NCBI GenBank assembly: GCA_019120475.1
Contig: DWVA01000309.1
Coordinates: forward strand, 1 to 15,019
Length of the DNA stretch: 15,019 bases
Origin: Candidatus Blautia intestinipullorum
Lineage (GTDB): Bacteria > Bacillota > Clostridia > Lachnospirales > Lachnospiraceae
Direction of reading: 5' to 3'
In this document: positions 7,084-13,479 of the stretch, piece after piece
Numbering within the stretch: the stretch's first letter is position 1
Layout: each line of letters starts with the position of its first letter
Program-made: the position numbers and the translations under genes
Notes under the pieces: generated by a model
Database searches by the model: none
Told to the model about the DNA's origin: nothing
What the model saw: the letters and a program-made list of their open reading frames with translations, nothing else

Positions 7084-7743
7084 ATGAATCGGTTCTTCAG
7101 CATGGACAACAAGTTTTTTGTTTTTATGGGAAAGGTGGCGGATCTCTGTCTTTTGAACCTGGTCTGTCTTGCCTGCTGTATACCTATTATCACTGCGGGA
7201 GCTTCCCTGACGGCTCTGTATTATGTAACGCTGAAAATGGTAAGAAACGAGGAGGCTTACATTTTCCGGAGCTTTTTTAAATCTTTCAGACAGAATTTCA
7301 AGCAGGCGACGATCATCCATCTGATCATGGTTGCTGCGGCAGTCCTGCTTTTTCTGGACACCAATATCGTAAAGGCCATGAATCAGCCGGCCTCCAGCAT
7401 CATGTCGGTGATCTTTGCCGTATTTACGCTGCTGTACGCCATGATCCTTCTGTATCTGTACCCGATTCTCTCAAAATTTTATAACTCTGTGAAGAATACT
7501 TTCAGAAACGCGGTTCTGATGTCCATACGCCATCTGCCTTATACGATCCTTATGCTGATCATCAGTATCCTTCCGATCCTGATCTTTTTTGTTCCGTCTC
7601 TTCAGATACAGATGACACTGATACTTTTATTCATCCTGTTTGGATTTGCCGTTATTGCGTACTGCAATTCCTTCTTCTTTGTCAAAATCTTTGATAAATA
7701 TATTCCGGAAGAGGAGCAGGAAGCAGACGGAGGAATTTCCTGA
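7084..7743 (+). CDS. DUF624 (YesL-like) integral membrane protein
   Basis: A 219-residue membrane protein with about five hydrophobic segments. The N-terminal half carries the family hallmark IPIITAGASLTALYYVTLKM (about residues 34-53), followed by VRNEEAYIFRSFFKSFRQNF (about 54-73). This matches DUF624/YesL, a Firmicutes family of unknown function; in Bacilli and Clostridia members often lie near carbohydrate-uptake genes, which is not the case here. The C-terminus is acidic (PEEEQEADGG). AAAGGAG at 7068-7074 gives a good start. The TGA stop overlaps the ATG of the next gene in TGATG, so the two are likely translationally coupled. I infer no specific activity. Confidence 0.85.
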   Translation: MNRFFSMDNKFFVFMGKVADLCLLNLVCLACCIPIITAGASLTALYYVTLKMVRNEEAYIFRSFFKSFRQNFKQATIIHLIMVAAAVLLFLDTNIVKAMNQPASSIMSVIFAVFTLLYAMILLYLYPILSKFYNSVKNTFRNAVLMSIRHLPYTILMLIISILPILIFFVPSLQIQMTLILLFILFGFAVIAYCNSFFFVKIFDKYIPEEEQEADGGIS

Positions 7744-8711
7744 TGGAGCATGTAAGGGGAACGGAAAAAAGAACTCCCTGCAGGAACTGGAATGGAAAGC
7801 CCTACCGCTCCCTGGACTATATGCTCAGGGAGCGTTTTGGCGAAAAGGTGTATAAGGTGACTTTGAACGGAGGAATGTCATGTCCCAACAGGGACGGGAC
7901 TCTCGGGAGCAGAGGATGTATTTTCTGCAGCGCGGGAGGAAGCGGCGATTTCGCCGCGGACGCTTCTCTGTCCGTTACAGAGCAGATAGACAGTCAGATC
8001 TCTCTTTTGTCCGAAAAACGTCCTATACAGAAATACATCGCGTATTTTCAGGCGTATACAAATACCTACGGTCCTGTAAACTATCTGCGGGAAATTTACG
8101 AGGAGGCTCTTTCCCATCCGGGGATCGTGGCGATGTCCATAGGGACGCGGCCGGACTGCCTCGGACGGGACGTACTGGAACTTCTGGAAGAGATGAATGC
8201 CATTAAGCCGGTGTGGGTGGAACTGGGGCTTCAGACTATACATGAAAAAACAGCCAGGTATATCAGGAGAGGTTATGAACTGTCCTGCTTTGAAGAAGCG
8301 GTGGATAATCTGCGGCGGATAGGGATCGAGGTAATCGTCCACACCATATTGGGACTTCCGGGAGAAAGCCGGAAGGATATTCTGGAGACTATGGAATATC
8401 TGAACCATAAAGACATACAGGGGATAAAACTTCAGCTTCTTCATGTTCTGAAAGGGACAGATCTTGCATATGATTATTCCGCAGGGAAATTCAAAGTTTA
8501 TGAGAGAGACGAATACCTGGATATTGTGACAGACTGTCTGGAACATCTGAGACCGGATATTGTGATCCACAGGATCACAGGAGACGGACCAAAGGATCTT
8601 CTGCTGGCGCCGCTCTGGGCAGGCAGAAAAAGAGAGGTTCTCAATATGCTCCACCACCGGATGAAGGAGAGGGAAAGCTATCAGGGAAAACAGTATATGC
8701 CGCGGCAGTGA
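7743..8711 (+). CDS. YtqA/YhcC-type radical SAM protein (TIGR01212 family), likely MnmL-like tRNA wobble uridine enzyme
   Basis: A 322-residue radical SAM enzyme. The iron-sulfur cluster motif has the wide spacing typical of this family: CPNRDGTLGSRGCIFC, i.e. Cys-X11-Cys-X2-Cys, near residues 47-62, then SAGGSGDFAAD. Downstream blocks include YFQAYTNTYGP, SIGTRPDC, WVELGLQTIHEKTA, RRGY, and VHTILGLPGES, all characteristic of the YtqA/YhcC group. Gram-positive YtqA has been reported to act as MnmL in making mnm5s2U34 in tRNA, together with the methylase MnmM (YtqB). Function here is by homology. The usual mnmM partner is not in this window. GGAGGA (7729-7734) lies in the end of the DUF624 gene, whose stop overlaps this start by one base. 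Confidence 0.88.
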   Translation: MEHVRGTEKRTPCRNWNGKPYRSLDYMLRERFGEKVYKVTLNGGMSCPNRDGTLGSRGCIFCSAGGSGDFAADASLSVTEQIDSQISLLSEKRPIQKYIAYFQAYTNTYGPVNYLREIYEEALSHPGIVAMSIGTRPDCLGRDVLELLEEMNAIKPVWVELGLQTIHEKTARYIRRGYELSCFEEAVDNLRRIGIEVIVHTILGLPGESRKDILETMEYLNHKDIQGIKLQLLHVLKGTDLAYDYSAGKFKVYERDEYLDIVTDCLEHLRPDIVIHRITGDGPKDLLLAPLWAGRKREVLNMLHHRMKERESYQGKQYMPRQ

Positions 8712-8743
8712 CAAGTTCTCCGGGAAAAGAATGAGGTGAAAAG

Positions 8744-9256
8744 ATGTCGGATGTATTTACACTTTATAAACTGATTGTTTTGTATATGGCGCAGCAGTCA
8801 AGGGAAGAATTGACAAATTCCCAGATTTCGCAGTTTGTTCTGGACAGAGACTATACAGACTATTTTCATCTGCAGCAGGTGCTGTCGGAATTGGTAGAAA
8901 CCGGACTTCTGAAAAAAAGAACAGTATCCAACAGTTCCCATTATGAAATTACGGAAGAGGGAAGCAAAACTCTTTTCTACTTTGAGAAGGATCTGTCGTC
9001 AGAGATTAAGAAAGAGGTAGAAGAATTTCTGAAGGACTGCGGAGTGCAGGCGGAACAGAGGATCCAGACGCCTGCCGACTATTTTGAAACTCCGCAGGGG
9101 GGATACGCGGTGCGCTGCCAGTATATTGAGAAGGATACCACCATACTGGATCTGACGCTGAGCGCGCCGAATCTGGAAGCTGCCCGGGCAATCTGCCGGA
9201 ACTGGCCGAAGAAAAGCCCGGACATCTATGCCGCTGTTATGGGAGAGCTTATCTAA
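8744..9256 (+). CDS. DUF4364 family winged-helix protein
   Basis: A 170-residue protein matching DUF4364, a family of unknown function widespread in Clostridia. The N-terminal half (about residues 1-80) reads as a PadR/MarR-like winged helix: TLYKLIVLYMAQQS, then SQISQFVLDRDYTDYFHLQQ, then ELVETGLLKKRTVSNSSHYEI (helix, turn, wing), with ITEEGSKTLFYFEKDL leading into a helical linker. The C-terminal half, with YAVRCQYIEKDTTILDLTLS and ARAICRNWPKKSPDIYAAVM, may bind a ligand or dimerise. GAGGTG lies five bases before the ATG and the gene is 32 bases after the radical SAM gene, so it closes a three-gene unit. Its stop overlaps that of the opposing rarA. Confidence 0.85.
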   Translation: MSDVFTLYKLIVLYMAQQSREELTNSQISQFVLDRDYTDYFHLQQVLSELVETGLLKKRTVSNSSHYEITEEGSKTLFYFEKDLSSEIKKEVEEFLKDCGVQAEQRIQTPADYFETPQGGYAVRCQYIEKDTTILDLTLSAPNLEAARAICRNWPKKSPDIYAAVMGELI

Positions 9257-9276
9257 GCTTCTCCCTTTATTTTTTT
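9241..9276 (+). terminator. Intrinsic terminator formed across the overlapping ends of the DUF4364 gene and rarA
   Basis: GGGAGA (9241-9246) pairs with TCTCCC (9260-9265). GCTT (9247-9250) pairs with AAGC (9255-9258) around an ATCT loop, with one bulged T at 9259. The tail TTTATTTTTTT runs from 9266 to 9276. The 5' arm is the coding end of the DUF4364 gene; the 3' arm and the T-tract are antisense to the last codons of rarA (KKIKGEA). It works only in the plus direction. Confidence 0.85.
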
Positions 9277-10572
9277 CAAACGTTCTTTGAGAGTCTTTTC
9301 ATATCCCATATCGCTGAGCTCATAAAAATGTTCGCCTTCAATTTCAGAGGGAAGATACTGCTGTTTTACATAGTGATCAGGGTAATTGTGCGCGTATTTA
9401 TAGCCGATGCCCCGTCCAAGCTGTTCGTGGCCTCCGTAATGGGCGTCCTGAAGATGGGGAGGAACTGTTGTTTTGATGCGTTTTACAGACTCCATAGCTG
9501 CGGAAATGGCATTTACGGCAGAGTTGCTTTTGGGTGCGCAGGCCATATAAGCGGCAGCCTGTGAAAGGATGATCTGCGATTCGGGCATACCGACGCGTTC
9601 CACTGCCTGAGCAGCCGCTGAAGCCACGCAGATTGCCTGCGGATCGGCGTTTCCGATATCCTCGGAAGCGAGGATCATGATCCTTCTGGCGATGAATTTC
9701 ACATCTTCGCCGGCATACAGCATTTTTGCCAGATAGTACACAGCAGCGTCGGGGTCGGAACCGCGCATGCTTTTGATAAAGGCGGAGATAATATCGTAGT
9801 GGTTATCCCCGTCTTTGTCGTAGTGGACCACACGTTTCTGAATACATTCTGAAGCTACATCAAGGGTCAGATGAATGTAGCCGTCAGAAGACCGCGGAGT
9901 AGTAAGGATTCCAAGCTCAACGGCGTTCAGCGCGTTTCTGGCGTCTCCTCCGGCCATATCGGAAAGAAATTCCAGAGCGTCCGTTTCAATGACAGCCCGG
10001 TAATTTCCCATTCCTTTGTCACAGTTGTTTACTGCGCGCAGGATCAGCTCACGGATATTGTCCTTGCTGAGAGGTTTCAGTTCAAAAATGATAGACCGGG
10101 ACAAAAGCGCGCTGTTGACCTCGAAATACGGATTCTCCGTGGTCGCGCCGATAAGAATAAGAGTACCGTCTTCCACAAACGGCAGAAGATAATCCTGCTG
10201 TCCTTTGTTAAAACGATGGATCTCGTCAATAAAGAGGATTGTTTTCTTGCCGTACATGCCCAGACGGTCCTGCGCTTTTTTCACAACGGCTTCCATATCC
10301 TTTTTACCGGCGGAAGTAGCGTTGATCTGGGTAAAGTCAGCGCTTGTGGTGCTGGCGATCACCCGGGCCAGAGTAGTTTTGCCTGTTCCGGGAGGTCCGT
10401 AGAAGATAACAGAGGTCAGCTTATCCGCCTTTATGGCGCGATAAAGCAGCTTGTCTCTGCCGACGATATGCTCCTGTCCCACCACTTCGTCCAGGCTGGA
10501 GGGACGCATACGGGATGCCAGGGGGGATTCCTTATCCAGGGTTTTCGATTTTGCGTATTCAAATAGATCCAT
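9253..10572 (-). CDS. rarA: Replication-associated recombination protein A (RarA/MgsA), AAA+ ATPase
   Basis: A 439-residue protein, the normal length for RarA, the clamp-loader-like AAA+ ATPase acting at stalled replication forks. Motifs are complete: the N-terminal PLASRMRPSSLDEVVGQEHI (about 17-36), Walker A GPPGTGKTT (59-67), Walker B LFIDEIHRF (113-121), sensor 1 GATTENP (142-148), a likely arginine finger in LLSRS (R159) and sensor 2 in GGDARNALN (R212). The C-terminal half has the tetramerisation region with MRGSDPDAAVYYLAKML and ASEDIGNADP. A GGAGA site lies seven bases before the ATG, and a good promoter precedes it. The TAG stop overlaps the TAA of the convergent DUF4364 gene. No terminator for rarA itself was seen, so its transcript may run antisense into that gene. 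Confidence 0.96.
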   Translation of the reverse strand: MDLFEYAKSKTLDKESPLASRMRPSSLDEVVGQEHIVGRDKLLYRAIKADKLTSVIFYGPPGTGKTTLARVIASTTSADFTQINATSAGKKDMEAVVKKAQDRLGMYGKKTILFIDEIHRFNKGQQDYLLPFVEDGTLILIGATTENPYFEVNSALLSRSIIFELKPLSKDNIRELILRAVNNCDKGMGNYRAVIETDALEFLSDMAGGDARNALNAVELGILTTPRSSDGYIHLTLDVASECIQKRVVHYDKDGDNHYDIISAFIKSMRGSDPDAAVYYLAKMLYAGEDVKFIARRIMILASEDIGNADPQAICVASAAAQAVERVGMPESQIILSQAAAYMACAPKSNSAVNAISAAMESVKRIKTTVPPHLQDAHYGGHEQLGRGIGYKYAHNYPDHYVKQQYLPSEIEGEHFYELSDMGYEKTLKERLKKIKGEA

Positions 10573-10615
10573 AATGCTATCTCCATTCCTGTTAATCGTA
10601 CATTTGTTCTATACC

Positions 10616-10644
10616 AGTATACTTGATTTCAGAAAGGATTTCAA
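10616..10644 (-). promoter_or_regulatory. Sigma-A-type promoter of rarA
   Basis: On the minus strand TTGAAA (10639-10644) and TATACT (10616-10621) are separated by exactly 17 bases. The -10 ends 43 bases before the rarA start codon. Confidence 0.82.
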
Positions 10645-10715
10645 CTGGAATTACAAGGCCTGAAGTCTGCTGCGGCCGGAATGCGGCGCTATGTTCCGCT
10701 AAAGCAAAAAAGAGC

Positions 10716-10744
10716 TTGCTTCTCACATGTTAAAGTGTTAAAAT
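10716..10744 (+). promoter_or_regulatory. Promoter of the yerC-like repressor gene
   Basis: TTGCTT (10716-10721) and TAAAAT (10739-10744) are separated by exactly 17 bases, about 44 bases before the ATG. The spacer and -10 box lie within the inverted repeat at 10722-10749. Confidence 0.68.
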
Positions 10745-10749
10745 GTGAG
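10722..10749. promoter_or_regulatory. Candidate operator: inverted repeat across the yerC promoter
   Basis: CTCACAT (10722-10728) and ATGTGAG (10743-10749) are perfect inverted repeats 14 bases apart. They span the spacer and -10 box of the promoter. Between them GTTAAA occurs twice, two bases apart. A repressor binding here would block RNA polymerase; autoregulation by the YerC-like protein is a reasonable guess but unproven. Confidence 0.5.
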
Positions 10750-10772
10750 GAGCGATATTGAGGAAAAGAACT

Positions 10773-10779
10773 AAAGGAG
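10773..10779 (+). promoter_or_regulatory. Ribosome-binding site setting the start of the yerC-like gene
   Basis: AAAGGAG at 10773-10779 lies eight bases before the ATG at 10788. The longer reading frame from a TTG at 10758 would place this site inside the coding region, so the shorter start is preferred. Confidence 0.85.
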
Positions 10780-10787
10780 CTGACATT

Positions 10788-11111
10788 ATGGGTAAGAAAA
10801 TCAGAACTGAAGAGGTGGATCATCTATTTGAAGCGATTCTCTGTCTGAAAAATAAGGAGGAGTGCTACACATTTTTTGAAGATGTATGTACCATTAACGA
10901 ACTCCTCTCCCTGTCTCAGCGTTTTGAGGTGGCAAAAATGCTTACTGATAAACGTACATACCTGGATATTTCGGAAAAGACAGGAGCTTCCACGGCCACG
11001 ATCAGCAGGGTCAACCGTTCCCTCAATTATGGAAACGACGGTTACGAAATGGTATTCTCAAGACTGAGAGAAAAGGAAGCGAAGAAAAAGGAAGCGGAGG
11101 AAGCCGAATAA
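10788..11111 (+). CDS. yerC: TrpR-like transcriptional repressor, YerC/YecD family
   Basis: A 107-residue protein matching the YerC/YecD family of Trp-repressor homologues found in Firmicutes. Blocks are EEVDHLFEAILCLKNKEECY (about 8-27), FFEDVCTINELLSLSQRFEV (about 29-48), and a helix-turn-helix in DISEKTGASTATISRVNRSL (about 60-79). The C-terminus is a charged Lys/Glu-rich tail. The family shares the TrpR DNA-binding fold, but the tryptophan ligand is not established for YerC. The ATG at 10788 has an AAAGGAG eight bases upstream. The gene is monocistronic between its own promoter, which overlaps an inverted repeat, and a bidirectional terminator. Autoregulation is possible. Confidence 0.92.
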   Translation: MGKKIRTEEVDHLFEAILCLKNKEECYTFFEDVCTINELLSLSQRFEVAKMLTDKRTYLDISEKTGASTATISRVNRSLNYGNDGYEMVFSRLREKEAKKKEAEEAE

Positions 11112-11163
11112 ATCCGTGTTTTCCGGAAAATATGTCCGGATGATTTCTTCAAATATGGATACA

Positions 11164-11218
11164 AAAAAGCAGTATGCCGGTCAGGAAGGAAATTCCAGTC
11201 TCCGGTATACTGCTTTTT
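11164..11218. terminator. Bidirectional intrinsic terminator between yerC and the amidase gene
   Basis: A 17-base arm beginning AAAAAGCAGTAT (11164-11180) pairs with CCGG...CTGCTTTTT (11202-11218) with one G-T pair. The loop holds a small GGAA/TTCC hairpin. Each strand ends in a run of T, so it can end both yerC and the convergent amidase transcript. Confidence 0.93.
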
Positions 11219-11225
11219 CAATGTT

Positions 11226-12083
11226 TCAGGATGCGGGAGAAGGGGAGGCAGGAGAAACCTGGGGGACGGAAGAGGGCTGTGTTTCGGAAGAAACAACAGT
11301 GCTGAAATACTCGTCGATCCCGTCTGCGATGCTCTGAGCCATAAGCGTATGATTGGCAGTGTCGGTAATATAAAGATCGTCGCCCTGGTTGCTCATAAAA
11401 CCCATTTCCAAAATGGCTACAGGGACAGTACTCCAGTTGGTTCCCGTCATTGTGTCGGCAGAGATCACTCCCCGGTTCTGAAGGCCTGTAGCCGAGCAGT
11501 AATGCTCCAGGATACAGGAGGCCAGCGTATTGCTGTTCTCGATCAGAACAGGATCCAGATGGGTATTGGAAGAGGTAGGCGCCATGGTAAGGGCTCCTGC
11601 GGCTGAGGAACTGCCGTCGCTGTTTGCATGGATCCGCACAGTAATGTCCGCCGCTTCTCTGGTGGCAAGTTCCGCCCTTTCCTTATTGCTGATTGCCGTA
11701 TCGTTGTCTGTCCGCGTCATGACGACTCTGTATCCTCTTTCGGAAAGTTCCTGTTCAAGAGCAAGAGATACCTGAAGGTTTACCTCGTACTCCGGAACGC
11801 CGGAATAGGAGCCCTGGGTTCCGGTAGTGGCTTTTGCCTTTGTCTCCGACGAGCCGGGAGCCATCGGTTCCTGGGCGCTCATATCTACCCAGGATCCCTG
11901 ATGGCCAGGATCAATGACAACAGTCAGCCCGTTGCCGCTGAAAGCGGAAGAGGAAGAAGAGGGAGGCCCGATCACAGCCTGTCCCTTTTCACTTTCGTAA
12001 GTGGTATCCGGAGAGGCTGCGGCGGAAACAGAAAATGCGGTCAAAAGAGCTGCAAAAAGAAATATCTGGGAAAATTTTTTCAT
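11226..12083 (-). CDS. Exported N-acetylmuramoyl-L-alanine amidase (Amidase_3)
   Basis: A 285-residue secreted zinc amidase that cleaves the MurNAc-L-Ala bond in peptidoglycan. The signal peptide MKKFSQIFLFAALLTAFSVS... ends with a likely cut after SAAA or ASP (about residue 23). A serine-rich linker (about 40-50) leads to the Amidase_3 domain: VVIDPGHQG (zinc H61), PEYEVNL (zinc E100), TRTDND, VRIHAN (zinc H152) and ILEMGFMSN (catalytic E226). All active-site residues are present. The C-terminus is a short Pro/Ser-rich tail with no recognised wall-binding domain. AGGAGGA lies seven bases before the ATG on the minus strand. It is divergent from a serine hydrolase and an SH3-repeat protein, forming a cell-wall gene block. 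Confidence 0.93.
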   Translation of the reverse strand: MKKFSQIFLFAALLTAFSVSAAASPDTTYESEKGQAVIGPPSSSSSAFSGNGLTVVIDPGHQGSWVDMSAQEPMAPGSSETKAKATTGTQGSYSGVPEYEVNLQVSLALEQELSERGYRVVMTRTDNDTAISNKERAELATREAADITVRIHANSDGSSSAAGALTMAPTSSNTHLDPVLIENSNTLASCILEHYCSATGLQNRGVISADTMTGTNWSTVPVAILEMGFMSNQGDDLYITDTANHTLMAQSIADGIDEYFSTVVSSETQPSSVPQVSPASPSPAS

Positions 12084-12133
12084 GATCGGTTCCTCCTGGC
12101 GAACATTCTATTTTACAAAGAATTGCTTCCTTT

Positions 12134-12162
12134 ATGATAAGCTAAAATAAAGAATTTGAAAA
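12134..12162 (-). promoter_or_regulatory. Probable promoter of the amidase gene
   Basis: On the minus strand TTTTCA (12157-12162) and TATCAT (12134-12139) are separated by 17 bases. It lies about 50 bases before the start codon, in a very A+T-rich divergent spacer. Confidence 0.5.
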
Positions 12163-12188
12163 GTACAGATTTTTGATATTTAAAATAC

Positions 12189-12217
12189 TTGCATCTAATA
12201 TGAAATAAAATTATAAT
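12189..12217 (+). promoter_or_regulatory. Promoter of the serine hydrolase gene
   Basis: TTGCAT (12189-12194) and a perfect TATAAT (12212-12217) are separated by exactly 17 bases, in an A+T-rich stretch. The leader would be about 80 bases; nothing structured was seen in it. Confidence 0.75.
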
Positions 12218-12301
12218 AATAACATAAAAACACAAGAAAATCCTTTAGATATTATAGATGCTTTGCACAAAAATCCATCAGAGAAGGAATGAAACAGAAA
12301 G

Positions 12302-13414
12302 ATGCATCATTGGTCAGCAAAAACAGCGGGAATGGTACTGGCAGCGTCCATTCTTGCCCTTACACAATTAAGCTGCGGGCCTGAAAAGACAGAGGAGCCT
12401 GTTTCGCAGACAGCGGAGGCTCCGGCTGTGACTGAACCGGAAACGGCAAAGGAAGAATCCGGAGAAACCGCAGGTCCGGCGCTGCCAAGTCCGTCAGAGA
12501 GTCCAAAGGCGGAGCCATCACCGGAACAGCCGGAAATCTCACCCACACCTGCCGCGGAGGATGAAGGCGGAGAAGTGTCGGAGGGCGAAGGGACCTTGTC
12601 TCCTCCTTCTGAATCGGCACCGGACAGTGTGTTCGGACAGCCGGAGACCTCGGAGCCTGCAACAGACGAGAAGATGCAGACTTTGCTTTCCAGTCTGGCC
12701 TTTCCATCAGGAAACGGGACATGGTCGGCGTATGTATGCGATCTGGCGGAGAATACCGAGGGAGCGGTAAATCCTCAGAGACAGCAGGCGGCCAGCCTGA
12801 TCAAACTTTTTATCATGGGCTCTGTTTACGAAAATTATGACGCGCTTACTTCTCAGTACGGACAGGAAAGCGTAGACGGGAATCTGTATTCTATGATCAC
12901 TGTCAGCGACAACGACGCGGCGAATACCCTTGTAAGCTATCTGGGAGGAGGAGACGGAACGGCAGGAATGAATATCGTGAACCAGTACTGCAGCGCCAAC
13001 GGTTACAGCAGTACGCACATGGGACGGCTTCTCCTGCAGAGCAATGAATTTGACGACAATTATACTTCCGTAACCGACTGCGGATATTTTCTGAAAAGAG
13101 TATATGAAGGAAATAAGGAAGGAGATCCTGTGGCGGCGGCGGAGTTTTCTCTGCTGGCGGCTCAGACAAGACGGAACAAGATCCCCGCTCAGATGCCGGA
13201 AGGCGTCAGTGTTGCCAATAAAACAGGCGAACTGGCGGATGTGGAAAATGACGCAGGCATTATCTATAATGTGCAGAATGATCTGATCGTAGTATTTATG
13301 TCGGAGAATGTGCAGGAAGTGGGCTCGGCCCAGAGTACCATAGCTTCTTTGAGCAGGCAGGTATACGATTACTATAACAGTTCAGCCGTGAAAGACGGCG
13401 ATGCAGCCGCATAG
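12302..13414 (+). CDS. Exported beta-lactamase-fold serine hydrolase (class A-like, PF13354 type)
   Basis: A 370-residue exported protein: hydrophobic signal segment (about 8-24), a long linker rich in Pro, Glu and Ser (about 27-120), then a class A beta-lactamase-like domain (about 123-360). It has the SxxK motif SLIK (S165, K168), SDN (202-204) and KTG (307-309). In the region where class A enzymes carry the deacylating glutamate it reads RLLLQSN (242-248), with Leu at the expected place. It may therefore act as a penicillin-binding or peptidase-like protein, not a true beta-lactamase; this is inference from hand alignment. C25 follows QLS, an atypical lipobox, so lipid anchoring is uncertain. 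AAGGA lies 13 bases before the ATG, a loose spacing. The next gene, an SH3-repeat protein, follows after 65 bases. Confidence 0.82.
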   Translation: MHHWSAKTAGMVLAASILALTQLSCGPEKTEEPVSQTAEAPAVTEPETAKEESGETAGPALPSPSESPKAEPSPEQPEISPTPAAEDEGGEVSEGEGTLSPPSESAPDSVFGQPETSEPATDEKMQTLLSSLAFPSGNGTWSAYVCDLAENTEGAVNPQRQQAASLIKLFIMGSVYENYDALTSQYGQESVDGNLYSMITVSDNDAANTLVSYLGGGDGTAGMNIVNQYCSANGYSSTHMGRLLLQSNEFDDNYTSVTDCGYFLKRVYEGNKEGDPVAAAEFSLLAAQTRRNKIPAQMPEGVSVANKTGELADVENDAGIIYNVQNDLIVVFMSENVQEVGSAQSTIASLSRQVYDYYNSSAVKDGDAAA

Positions 13415-13434
13415 GGAACCGTTGCTTCGTTCCC
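13414..13434 (+). repeat. Short hairpin after the serine hydrolase gene
   Basis: GGGAAC (13414-13419) pairs with GTTCCC (13429-13434). No T-run follows, so it is unlikely to be a full terminator. Cotranscription with the SH3 gene remains possible. Confidence 0.5.
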
Positions 13435-13467
13435 TTGCGGACCAACGTTATCATTTATAAAAATCAA

Positions 13468-13474
13468 AAGGAGG
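13468..13474 (+). promoter_or_regulatory. Ribosome-binding site setting the start of the SH3-repeat gene
   Basis: AAGGAGG at 13468-13474 lies five bases before ATG 13480 and eight before ATG 13483. It excludes the upstream reading-frame start at 13435. Confidence 0.85.
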
Positions 13475-13479
13475 TAGAA

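Noticed and set aside
11119..11130. 12-bp perfect palindrome TTTTCCGGAAAA after yerC
   Set aside because: A self-complementary site without a loop or T-tract; too short to interpret, and the strong terminator follows at 11164.
12362..12379. Canonical lipoprotein signal in the serine hydrolase
   Set aside because: C25 is preceded by TQLS; Gln at -3 breaks the usual lipobox, so lipidation is left uncertain.
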